From: Geodermatophilus pulveris
GTDB taxonomy: Bacteria > Actinomycetota > Actinomycetes > Mycobacteriales > Geodermatophilaceae
Reading direction: 5' to 3'
DNA length: 64,000 nucleotides
Assembly (NCBI RefSeq): GCF_900188375.1
Contig: NZ_FZOO01000003.1
Coordinates: 310,001 to 374,000 of the forward strand
Position numbers and translations under genes: made by a program. Below are positions 1-7,443 of this stretch, in pieces (position 1 is the first letter of the stretch; each line of letters begins with the position of its first letter). The notes beneath the pieces were generated by a model. It searched no databases. It saw only the letters and a program-made list of their open reading frames with translations, and had not been told where the DNA came from.

Positions 1-295
1 AGTAGACGACCCGGCCCTCGCGGCGGTTGGCGACCAGCCCGGCGGTGCGCAGCACCCGCAGCGCGTAGCCCACGGCGTCCTCGTTCACCTCCAGGGCCAG
101 CGCGAGGTCGCCGACGCACAGCTCCTCGGCGACGTCGAGGGCGTAGAGCACCCGCGACCTCGTCGGGTCGGAGATCAGCGTCAGGACGCCGGCCACCGCG
201 GCGGCGTCGTCCCGGCTGGGGAGTCGCTCGCGGGCGCGGGCGACCCGCTCGGCGTCGACCGGGTGCTGGTGCGGTTGCGGTCGGTCATTCCTCAT
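1..295 (-). CDS. ArsR/SmtB-family metal-type transcriptional regulator (3' part cut by window edge)
   Basis: Reading leftwards from the ATG at 295 gives about 98 residues, beginning MRNDRPQPHQHPVDAERV, before the window ends. A winged helix-turn-helix is visible: LISDPTRSRVLYAL is the alpha-2 region, and ELCVGDLALALEVNEDAVGYALRVLR is helix-turn-helix followed by RREGRVVY of the wing. The Cys in ELCVGDL occupies the place of the alpha-3 metal-thiolate motif (ELCVCDL in CadC/ArsR), but only one of the two Cys is kept. Family members are dimeric repressors released by metal. The divergent neighbour 122 bp away is a Cys-rich copper-storage-like protein, so this regulator may answer to Cu(I) or another thiophilic metal; that is inference. 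The C-terminus, where extra metal ligands often sit, lies outside the window. Confidence 0.82.
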   Translation of the reverse strand, partial: MRNDRPQPHQHPVDAERVARARERLPSRDDAAAVAGVLTLISDPTRSRVLYALDVAEELCVGDLALALEVNEDAVGYALRVLRTAGLVANRREGRVVY

Positions 296-417
296 CGCGT
301 GTCGCCGTGACCCTCGTTGTCCGTACGGGTGTCCGGGTATTCCTCCGGCCGGCGGCCGGGTGACCGCCGCGCAGAGCCTCCCGCACGACGACGCGGGACC
401 GACCGAAGGACACCACC

Positions 418-825
418 GTGACCGTTGCCAGCCAGATGCTCGACGCCTACCCCGCCGACCTCGGCGGGATCGACAAGCAGCAGCTCGCCGAGTGCATCGA
501 CGCCTGCTTCGAGTGCGCCCAGGCGTGCACCGCCTGTGCCGACGCGTGCCTGAGCGAGGAGATGGTCGCCGAGCTCGGGAAGTGCATCCGCACCGACCTG
601 GACTGCGCCGACGTCTGCGAGGCCACCGGGCGGGTGCTGTCCCGGCACACCGGCTACGACGCCACCCTCACCCGCAGCGTGCTGGAGGCCTGCGCCGCGG
701 CCTGCAAGGCGTGCGGTGACGAGTGCGAGCGGCACGCCGGCATGCACGAGCACTGCCGGATCTGCGCCGAGGCCTGCCGGCGCTGCGAGACCGCCTGCCG
801 GGAGCTCATCGCCTCCCTCGGCTGA
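418..825 (+). CDS. Cys-rich four-helix-bundle copper-storage-like protein (Csp/DUF326)
   Basis: The protein has 135 residues with 18 Cys at 26, 30, 33, 37, 40, 44, 56, 63, 67, 92, 96, 99, 103, 113, 116, 120, 123 and 127. The C-x3-C, C-x2-C and C-x6-C spacings place thiols on one face of helices, the hallmark of Csp proteins that load many Cu(I) ions into the core of a four-helix bundle. No Tat or Sec signal is present, so this is the cytosolic Csp3-like type. The GTG start at 418 is preceded by AAGGA at 406-410. The first residues (MTVASQMLDAYP) match the usual start of DUF326 proteins. It is divergent from an ArsR-type regulator and followed by a strong hairpin, so it is probably a single-gene unit. 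Metal specificity is inferred. Confidence 0.88.
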   Translation: MTVASQMLDAYPADLGGIDKQQLAECIDACFECAQACTACADACLSEEMVAELGKCIRTDLDCADVCEATGRVLSRHTGYDATLTRSVLEACAAACKACGDECERHAGMHEHCRICAEACRRCETACRELIASLG

Positions 826-870
826 GCCGGCGCACGGGCCCGGCCGCCGCGCCGGCCGGGCCGTGCCGGC
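826..870 (+). terminator. Hairpin terminator after the copper-storage gene
   Basis: Right after the TGA, a near-perfect inverted repeat pairs GCCGGCGCACGGGCCCGGCC with CGGCCGGGCCGTGCCGGC around a short GC loop. There is no T-run, as usual in high-GC actinobacteria. Confidence 0.6.
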
Positions 871-912
871 TCCCGGCGGGCGGCGCACGCCCGCCGCTCG
901 TAGGGTCGCCGG

Positions 913-2124
913 GTGACCGGGCTCGCGCTGGGGCAGCCGCTCGACGCGTACGGGACGAGCCGGGTGTCCCGGCTGCGATCCGCGACCCACCTGCTGGCGC
1001 ACGCGGACCTGCACAACCACACCTGGCTGTCCGACGGCGTCGGCGACCCCGCGCTGGCCTTCGACTCGATGCGCCGCGCCGGCCTGGACGTGGCCGCCCT
1101 CACCGACCACGCGGTCTTCGCCGCCGGCGTGGACGACGTCTGGGACCTGCCGTGGGTGACCCGGCTCAGCGGCATCGACCGTGAGGCGTGGGCCCGGCTG
1201 GGGCGGCTGGCCGACGCCGCCGACGACCCCGGCCGGTTCGTCGCGATCCGCGGCTTCGAGTGGTCCCACCCGCTGCTCGGCCACGTCAACGTCTGGGGCA
1301 CCGAGACCTTCGTCGACCCGTTCCGGACCTTCGACACCGACCTCTCCCGGTTCTACGACTGGCTGGCCCGGACCGGGGACGGCGCGGCGGCGCCGGGGTC
1401 ACCCGGCCGCGGCCTGGCGAGCTTCAACCACCCCGGGGGACGCGGGAACCTGCTGGTCTTCGCCGGCTTCGAGCTGCACCCGGCCGTGGTGGGCCAGATG
1501 GCCGGTCTCGAGGTGTTCAACAAGCGCCTGGACTACCTCTACGAGGGCGTCGAGGGCGGTGACCCCTCCCCGCTGGTGCGCTGCCTGGACCAGGGCTGGC
1601 GCCCGGGGCTGATCGGGGTCAGCGACGAGCACGGGACGGACTGGGGACTGCCCGACGGCAAGGGCCGCACCGGCGTGTACGTGACCGGGCTCAGCCGGGC
1701 GGCGGTCCGGACGGCGCTGGCCGACCGGCAGGTCTTCGCCACCCGGCTCAAGGGCCTGCGGCTCGACGCGACCCTCGACGGGCACCCGATGGGCAGCGCG
1801 GTGCGGCTCCCCGGGCCCGCGCGGGTCCGCGTCGAGGTCGACGTCGACCGCGGCGGGTCCTGGCGGGGCCGCCCGCTGAGCCTGCAGCTGCTGACGTCGG
1901 GGGAGCGGATGCCCGGCGTGGTCGCGGCCGCGGAGTTCGCCGTCCCGGGCCCGGAGGACCCGCTGCCGGCCGTCGAGGTGGACGTCGACCCGGCGCGCAC
2001 CCCCTGGCTGGTCCTGCGGGTCAGCGACCCCGCCGAGCCCGCGGACCCCCGGGCCACCGGCCCGTGGCTGCGGTGGGGCTCGGCCGTCGCCTACGCCAGC
2101 CCCTGGTGGCTGGAGGCCGGCTGA
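913..2124 (+). CDS. PHP-domain metal-dependent hydrolase-like protein
   Basis: The protein has 403 residues. An N-terminal PHP signature HADLHNHTWLSDG (His34 and His36 as metal ligands) is followed by ALTDHAVF, RGFEWSHPLLGHVNV, LASFNHPGG and IGVSDEHGTDWG, which together give the scattered His/Asp/Glu ligands of a PHP trinuclear-metal barrel. The C-terminal about 130 residues are beta-rich and resemble the tail of DUF3604-type proteins. PHP proteins hydrolyse phosphoesters; the substrate here cannot be read from sequence. There is no signal peptide, so it should be cytosolic. The GTG at 913 is the only start that keeps the motif near the N-terminus; its Shine-Dalgarno (AGGGTCGCCGG) is weak. 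It converges on the phytochrome operon (stop-to-stop gap about 31 bp). Confidence 0.78.
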   Translation: MTGLALGQPLDAYGTSRVSRLRSATHLLAHADLHNHTWLSDGVGDPALAFDSMRRAGLDVAALTDHAVFAAGVDDVWDLPWVTRLSGIDREAWARLGRLADAADDPGRFVAIRGFEWSHPLLGHVNVWGTETFVDPFRTFDTDLSRFYDWLARTGDGAAAPGSPGRGLASFNHPGGRGNLLVFAGFELHPAVVGQMAGLEVFNKRLDYLYEGVEGGDPSPLVRCLDQGWRPGLIGVSDEHGTDWGLPDGKGRTGVYVTGLSRAAVRTALADRQVFATRLKGLRLDATLDGHPMGSAVRLPGPARVRVEVDVDRGGSWRGRPLSLQLLTSGERMPGVVAAAEFAVPGPEDPLPAVEVDVDPARTPWLVLRVSDPAEPADPRATGPWLRWGSAVAYASPWWLEAG

Positions 2125-2155
2125 CCCCCACGGCGCGGGGAGCGTCCGGCCCGGG

Positions 2156-4474
2156 TCAGTCCTGCAGGCGGACGGCAACCAGGGCGACGTCGTCCTCCGC
2201 GCCCTCGGGCAGCATCCGGCCGATCAGCTCGTCGCAGGCCTCCCCGAGCGGCCGGTCGCCGACGGCGACCAGCTCGCCGCGCAGCCGCTGCACCCCGTCG
2301 TCGAAGACCTGGTCGCGGCGCTCGACGAGCCCGTCGGTGTAGAGCAGCAGCGTCGCGCCCGGTTCGAGCAGCGTCTCGGACTCCGTCCGCGGCGCTGCCG
2401 GGTCGACGCCCAGCAGCAGCTCGGCCCGGGGGGTGGCCAGGGTGAGCACCCCGTCGCCGGGGCCGGTGACCAGCGGGGGCAGGTGCCCGGCGCTGGACCA
2501 GCGCAGCCGGGCGCCGCCGGACGCCGGGTCCCGGGTCAGCCGGCCGACGAGCACGGTCGCCATGGTGGCCAGCCCGAGGCCGGCCACGGCGGAGTCCAGC
2601 CGGCGCAGGACGGCGGCCGGGCCGTCGGCGCTGTCGTAGGCGATGCCGCGCAGCAGCCCGCGCAGCTGGGCCATGTCGGCCGCGGCCGCGGTGTCGTGGC
2701 CGACCACGTCGCCGATGACGACCACGGTGGCGCCGTCGGGCTGCTCGAACACGTCGTACCAGTCGCCGCCGACCTGGGCCTCGCGCGCGGCGGGCACGTA
2801 GCGGACGGCGACCTGCAGGCGGGCCGAGTGCGGGGGAGCGGTGAGCATGGAGCGCTGCAGCGTCTCCGCGGCCCGCACGATGCTGCGGCTGCGGGCGTAC
2901 AGCGCCTCCAGCAGCTGGGTGCGCAGCTCGCCGATCTCGGCCAGCTCCTGCGCCGTCCAGGGCTGCGACCGGTCGCGGACGGTCTCCCGCCACCGGTCGA
3001 AGCTCTTGCGCGGGCTCAGCCGGACCGAGTCGCCCTCGGCCTCGGCGATCGCCTTGTTGTGCGGGTCGCCGCCCCAGTCGACCGAGCGCAGCGACTCGGT
3101 GCGGTGCCAGAGCACGAACTGCCCGTCCGGCAGGGGCAGCACGAGCACCCCGCGCACCGGGCCGAGGACCGCCGCCAGCTCCGGGGCGTCGCGGAGCACG
3201 GAGTCCGTGGCCACGACGTCCTCGTACCGGGCGGCCGCCCACGCGACGACCGCCTCGGCGGCGCCCTCGGGCAGGGCCTCGCCGCGGGCCGCGCGGTGGC
3301 CCTGCAGGTGGACGACGACGCCGTCGGCGGGCAGCAGGTCCAGCAGGTCGGGGGAGCCGAGCAGGGTGTCGGCCAGCGGGCGGTCCTCGTCGAGGGTGGC
3401 GGTGGCCAGCCAGGCCAGGGTGGAGCGCACCTGCAGCGCGCGGTGCACCTCATCCTCCTCGGCGCGGTCGACCAGCCGCAGCGACAGCGTCGAGCCCAGG
3501 AACTCCGCGGCGGCCCGGGTGGCGTAGGGCGGGGCGTGCGGCCCGGAGTAGTGGTGGCAGGCGATCAGTCCCCACAGCCTGTCGTCGCGCAGCAGCGAGA
3601 TGGACATCGAGGCGCGCACGCCCATGTTCTGCAGGTACTCGACGTGCACCGGGGAGACGCTGCGCAGCGTGGAGAAGGTGAGGTCCAGCGGCTCCCCGGT
3701 CGAGGGCACCAGCACCGGGTGCAGCGGCACCGGGCGGTAGTCGACGTCGGAGATCAGCCGCAGCCAGTTCTTCTCGTACAGCGCGCGCGCCTGGGCGGGG
3801 ATGTCGCTGGCCGGGAAGTGCAGGCCGAGCCAGGTGTTCAGCCCCGGCGCCCGGGCCTCGGCCACCACCTGGCCGTGGTGGTCCGCGTCGTAGCGGTAGA
3901 CCATCACCCGGTCGAAGCCGGTCAGCTCCCGCACCGCCTGCGCGGTGGTGTCGTAGAGCTCCTGCAGCGACGTCGCGCGGTTGAGCTCGGCGACGGTCCG
4001 GCGCACCGCCTGGTAGGTGTTCGGGAAGGAGAACGGCCGCGGCCCGTGGGCCGGCTCGAGCTCGACGACCAGCGTCGTCGCCGGCGCTGTCACGCCGTCC
4101 TGCCCGTCGACCACGGTGCGGTGCAGCAGCGCGTCCACCGGCACCGGGCTGCCCTGGACGTCGAGGGTGACCTCCACCGGGTTGCGCTCCCGCAGGTCGC
4201 CGAACGCGCTGGCCGAGCGGGCGACGGCACCGGCCGCGGCCACCCCGAGCACCTCGGGCAGCCGCCGTCCCAGCGCGTCGCCGGGGGCCACGCCGACCAG
4301 GCCGGCCAGGTTCTCCGACACCTGCTCGACGACGAGGTCGGGCTCGGTGACGGCGAGCAGCACACCCCGCGGCTGGATGCTGCCCGGCACGTGGATCGGC
4401 TCGCGGTCGCAGGCGGTCAGGTCGCCCGGCGTCCCCGCGCCCAGCAGCTCCACGCCCCGGCCGGCGTCGGTCAC
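2156..4474 (-). CDS. Bacteriophytochrome with C-terminal PP2C/SpoIIE phosphatase
   Basis: This is a 772-residue red/far-red photoreceptor. Domains in order: PAS2 (about 20-125) with the biliverdin-binding Cys22 in ACDREPIHVPGSIQPRG; GAF (about 150-320) with the PASDIP motif at 221-226 (Asp224) and the DVDYRPVPL block; PHY (about 340-510); then a SpoIIE/PP2C phosphatase (about 540-772) with metal-site motifs GGDWYD, GDVVGHD, YTDGLVE and EDDVALV. No histidine kinase is present, so the output is probably light-gated Ser/Thr dephosphorylation, for example of an anti-sigma-factor antagonist. The GTG at 4474 overlaps upstream of the heme oxygenase stop region (heme oxygenase ends at 4482), so the two form one operon. 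The reading frame stays open far upstream, but a start there would run through the heme oxygenase gene. The partner substrate is unknown and none is encoded next door. Confidence 0.93.
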   Translation of the reverse strand: MTDAGRGVELLGAGTPGDLTACDREPIHVPGSIQPRGVLLAVTEPDLVVEQVSENLAGLVGVAPGDALGRRLPEVLGVAAAGAVARSASAFGDLRERNPVEVTLDVQGSPVPVDALLHRTVVDGQDGVTAPATTLVVELEPAHGPRPFSFPNTYQAVRRTVAELNRATSLQELYDTTAQAVRELTGFDRVMVYRYDADHHGQVVAEARAPGLNTWLGLHFPASDIPAQARALYEKNWLRLISDVDYRPVPLHPVLVPSTGEPLDLTFSTLRSVSPVHVEYLQNMGVRASMSISLLRDDRLWGLIACHHYSGPHAPPYATRAAAEFLGSTLSLRLVDRAEEDEVHRALQVRSTLAWLATATLDEDRPLADTLLGSPDLLDLLPADGVVVHLQGHRAARGEALPEGAAEAVVAWAAARYEDVVATDSVLRDAPELAAVLGPVRGVLVLPLPDGQFVLWHRTESLRSVDWGGDPHNKAIAEAEGDSVRLSPRKSFDRWRETVRDRSQPWTAQELAEIGELRTQLLEALYARSRSIVRAAETLQRSMLTAPPHSARLQVAVRYVPAAREAQVGGDWYDVFEQPDGATVVVIGDVVGHDTAAAADMAQLRGLLRGIAYDSADGPAAVLRRLDSAVAGLGLATMATVLVGRLTRDPASGGARLRWSSAGHLPPLVTGPGDGVLTLATPRAELLLGVDPAAPRTESETLLEPGATLLLYTDGLVERRDQVFDDGVQRLRGELVAVGDRPLGEACDELIGRMLPEGAEDDVALVAVRLQD

Positions 4475-4481
4475 GGGGCCC

Positions 4482-5093
4482 TCACGCCGGCGCCCCGACC
4501 GGGGCGCACCAGGCGGCCAGCGTGCCGAACGTCGCGCGGGCGGCGCCGACCAGCCGGGCGGCGTCCCCGCCACCGGCGGCGACCCGCTCGCGGGTGACCC
4601 GGCGGTAGGCGTGCCACATGGCGCCGGTCTCGGCGCCGTAGGGGGAGAAGGCGCCCAGCCGGACGCCGGGACCCAGGGCGGGCAGCGTGTCCAGGTGCCG
4701 GGCGATGAACGTGCCACCCAGCGTGGCGCCCTCCAGCACGTAGAGCCGGCCCAGGGCCTGGTCGGTGTCCTCGACGGCGGGCAGCTCGGGGCGCGCGGCG
4801 ACGTCGGCCCCGGCGCCGAGGGCCCGCAGGTCGGCGGCGAACAGGTGCGCCCGGCGCCGCCGCGACCAGGACACCGCCGCGGCGTCCGCGGGGTGCCGGC
4901 GGGCCCAGGCGTCCAGGCCGGCCTCGGCGGCGGCCCAGAAGGCGTGCAGCCGGGCGAGGACGGCGACCAGCCGGTCGCGGCCCAGCTGCGGGTCCATCAG
5001 GCCGAGGGCCGACTCCACCTGCTCGTGCTCGGCGGCCGTGGCCGACCGGAGCACCGTGAGGACGTCCGCGTCGCCCCCCGTGTCTCGAGGCAA
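4482..5093 (-). CDS. bphO: Biliverdin-producing heme oxygenase
   Basis: The protein has 203 residues. It opens a heme to make biliverdin, the chromophore of the phytochrome directly downstream. LRSATAAEHEQVE holds the proximal His ligand, and YVLEGATLGGTFIARHL is the distal helix with the conserved Gly-rich kink; length and order match BphO-type heme oxygenases. The TTG at 5093 is chosen because GGAGG lies 7 bases upstream and it removes a non-homologous N-terminal extension; an upstream ATG (5165) has no such signal. The stop lies 8 bases before the phytochrome start, so translation is probably coupled. Electrons would come from cellular ferredoxin, not encoded here. Confidence 0.9.
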   Translation of the reverse strand: MPRDTGGDADVLTVLRSATAAEHEQVESALGLMDPQLGRDRLVAVLARLHAFWAAAEAGLDAWARRHPADAAAVSWSRRRRAHLFAADLRALGAGADVAARPELPAVEDTDQALGRLYVLEGATLGGTFIARHLDTLPALGPGVRLGAFSPYGAETGAMWHAYRRVTRERVAAGGGDAARLVGAARATFGTLAAWCAPVGAPA

Positions 5094-5190
5094 CGCCTCT
5101 CCTCCCACCACTTCGTGTCCCGAGGGTAGGTCACCGGCTGCGGTGCGGCGATCCCGGACGGGCACCCCGCAGGCCCCCCGACCAGGGCGC

Positions 5191-6356
5191 TCACCGGCCC
5201 CGGCCGCCGGTCCGGGGGACCGGTGCGTCCCCGCCGAGGCGGGCGGCCTCGAGCGAGGCGTGCAGCAGCAGCCGGTGCTCGCCGTCGGCCGGGTCCGGAC
5301 CGGTGAGGGCCGCGATGCGGGCCAGCCGGGAGTACAGCGTCTGGCGGTGCACGCCCAGCGCGGCGGCCGCCCGCGAGGCGCTGCCGGCGCAGTCGAGCCA
5401 GACCTCGGCGGTCCCGGCGAGCAGCGGCTCGGCCAGCAGTGGGACGACGGCGGGGTCCGGTCCGGGCAGCAGCGCCGCCGTCCGCCAGGCGCCGAGCTCC
5501 CCCCAGTGCGCCACCGGGGACAGCCGCGGCACGGCGGCCGCCACCCGCGCCGACGCGCGCGCCTGCTGCCACTGCTGGGCCAGTGCCCCGGTGCCGTGGC
5601 CGGCCGCCGACACCCCGGCGGTGCTGCCCGCGGGCAGCGCGGCCAGGGCCGCCGCGGTCAGCGCGCCGGCCGGGCGCAGGTCCCCGGCGTGCGCCAGCGG
5701 CACCAGCACCGCGACGGCGGCCGGACCCGCCGCACCGCCGGGCAGCACCGCCGCCACCGCGCCGGCGCCGGGCGGTCGCCAGTCCGCGCCCGGCTGCCCG
5801 GCCGGGGCCAGCGCCACCAGCACCTGCGCCGCTGCCCACCCAGCGCGGCCGCCAGGGTGCGCGCCGCCTCGGCCCGCTCCGACGGGCCGCCGGCCAGGGC
5901 CGACCCCAGCACGCGGCCGAGGTCGGCGCCGGCGGCCGCCCGCTCGGCCAGCAGCCGGCCGGCCTCGACGGCCAGCCCCACGGCGGCGGCCAGGGCAGGA
6001 TCGGTGGCGTCGTCCGGGTCGGTGCGGCCCTCGTCGAGCAGCCACAGGTAGCCGTGCGTGCGGCCCGCGTGCCGCACGGGCAGCACCAGCCGGGTGCGGA
6101 TCCCGGCGGCCGGGTCGGCCGGGGTGCGCAGCGGCGCCCGCGCCGCGGCGATGCCGACGTCCTCGAACCGGCGGCGGGTGGCCGCCGGGGAGCCGCGGGT
6201 GAGGATCGACAGGGTGCGGACGGCGTCCATGACGGCGTCGGCGTCCCCGTCGTGGGCGCAGAAGGCCAGCAGCGTGAAGTCGGCGTCCTCCAGGGTCGCC
6301 GGCGCGCCGAGCAGCCCGGCGACCCGGTCGACCAGGTCCTGCAGCTCGTCGTGCAG
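5191..6356 (-). pseudogene. PucR-family regulator (PruR-like), frameshifted as sequenced
   Basis: Two overlapping frames make one PucR/CdaR protein of about 388 residues. The N-terminal part (DADFTLLAFCAHDGDADAV, then a GAF-like region LVLPVRHAGRTHGYLWLL) runs in one frame to about 5840, and the rest, ending with the PucR C-terminal HTH (LGVHRQTLYSRLARIAALTG), is in another. One extra G in the run at 5835-5837 would restore LAAALGG-AAAQVLVALAPAG. A sequencing indel is therefore as likely as a true pseudogene. Translation probably begins at a CTG (6356) after AGGGG, since a stop closes the frame just upstream; this start is uncertain. It is divergent from proline dehydrogenase. PucR proteins next to these genes act as proline-responsive activators in actinobacteria. 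Confidence 0.75.
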
Positions 6357-6367
6357 TCCCGCGTCCC

Positions 6368-6400
6368 CTCATACAGCTGTACGAGGGAGACCGTACGTCT
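6368..6400. promoter_or_regulatory. Palindromic operators between pucR and proline dehydrogenase
   Basis: Two palindromes sit in the divergent intergenic space. The 18-mer CTCATACAGCTGTACGAG at 6368-6385 is symmetric except for one base pair, and AGACCGTACGTCT at 6388-6400 is nearly symmetric. Their position suggests they bind the adjacent PucR regulator. Function is inferred from position and symmetry only. Confidence 0.5.
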
Positions 6401-6468
6401 GTCGCTGGTGGCGCAGCTCCGGGCTGCCTAGCGTCGGGAGGGTCCGGTCCCCGGCGCGGAGGTGGCGC

Positions 6469-7404
6469 GTGTTGTCGCAGAAGGCCCTGCTGCTCGGCGC
6501 CTCCCGGCGTCCGGAGCTGCGCCGGCTGGTCACCGGCACCCCGGCCACCCGCCGGGTGGTCGACCGCTTCGTGGCCGGCGAGACCCTCGACGAGGCGCTG
6601 GCCGTCGTCCGCTCGCTCGCCGGCGAGGGCATCGCGGTCACCCTGGACCACCTCGGCGAGGGCGTCACCGACCGCGGCCGGGCCGAGCGCTCCCGCGACG
6701 CCTACCTGGCGCTGCTCGAGGGGCTGGCCCCGCTGCGCCTGGGCCGCACCGCCGAGGTGTCGGTGAAGCTGTCGGCGTTCGGCCAGGCGCTGCCCGGCGG
6801 CGGCACCGACCTGGCCCTGGAGCTGGTCCGCCCGGTGGTCGAGGCGGCGTCGGCGATCGGCACCACGGTGACCCTCGACATGGAGGAGTCGGCGACGGTC
6901 GACTCCACCCTCGCCGTCCTGGCCGAGCTGCGCCGCGACCACCCCGGCACCGGCGCGGTGCTGCAGGCGATGCTGCACCGCACCGAGGACGACGCCGCCG
7001 CGCTCGCCGTCCCCGGCTCGCGGGTGCGGCTGGTCAAGGGTGCCTACGACGAGCCCCCGTCGGTCGCGTTCCGGTCCCGCGACGACGTGGACGCCGCCTA
7101 CGCCCGCTGCCTCGGCGTCCTGATGCGCGGCCCCGGGCACCCGATGGTCGGCACCCACGACCCGCGGCTGCTCTCGGTCGCCCGCCGGCTGGCCGCCGAG
7201 CAGGGTCGGGCGCCGGACTCCTGGGAGGTGCAGATGCTGCACGGCATCCGCGTCGACGAGCAGCGCCGGCTGGCCGCCGAGGGCCTGTGCGTGCGCGCCT
7301 ACGTCCCCTACGGCGCCGACTGGTACGGCTACTTCATGCGCCGCCTCGCCGAGCGCCCCGCCAACCTGCGCTTCTTCCTGCGCTCCCTCGTCAGCACCAC
7401 CTGA
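6469..7404 (+). CDS. pruB: Proline dehydrogenase (monofunctional, FAD)
   Basis: The protein has 311 residues and oxidises L-proline to P5C, passing electrons through FAD to quinone. Family blocks seen: AVTLDHLGEGVTD, VSVKLSAFGQ, VTLDMEESATVDSTL (FAD/substrate barrel strand), RLVKGAYDEP, VGTHDPRLL, VQMLHGIRVDEQR and the C-terminal YGADWYGYFMRRLAERPANL that closes over proline. The GTG at 6469 has GGAGG at 6458-6462; a TTG at 6472 would also work. It is followed 39 bp later by P5C dehydrogenase, so the two form the two-gene proline degradation operon typical of actinobacteria, under the divergent PucR-type regulator. Confidence 0.95.
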   Translation: MLSQKALLLGASRRPELRRLVTGTPATRRVVDRFVAGETLDEALAVVRSLAGEGIAVTLDHLGEGVTDRGRAERSRDAYLALLEGLAPLRLGRTAEVSVKLSAFGQALPGGGTDLALELVRPVVEAASAIGTTVTLDMEESATVDSTLAVLAELRRDHPGTGAVLQAMLHRTEDDAAALAVPGSRVRLVKGAYDEPPSVAFRSRDDVDAAYARCLGVLMRGPGHPMVGTHDPRLLSVARRLAAEQGRAPDSWEVQMLHGIRVDEQRRLAAEGLCVRAYVPYGADWYGYFMRRLAERPANLRFFLRSLVSTT

Positions 7405-7443
7405 GCTGCCACCCGCCCCACCACCCCGAGCAAGGGAATACCG

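Noticed and set aside
2483-4597. 704-codon plus-strand frame
   Set aside because: Antisense shadow of the phytochrome gene; Gln/Arg/Gly-rich without motifs.
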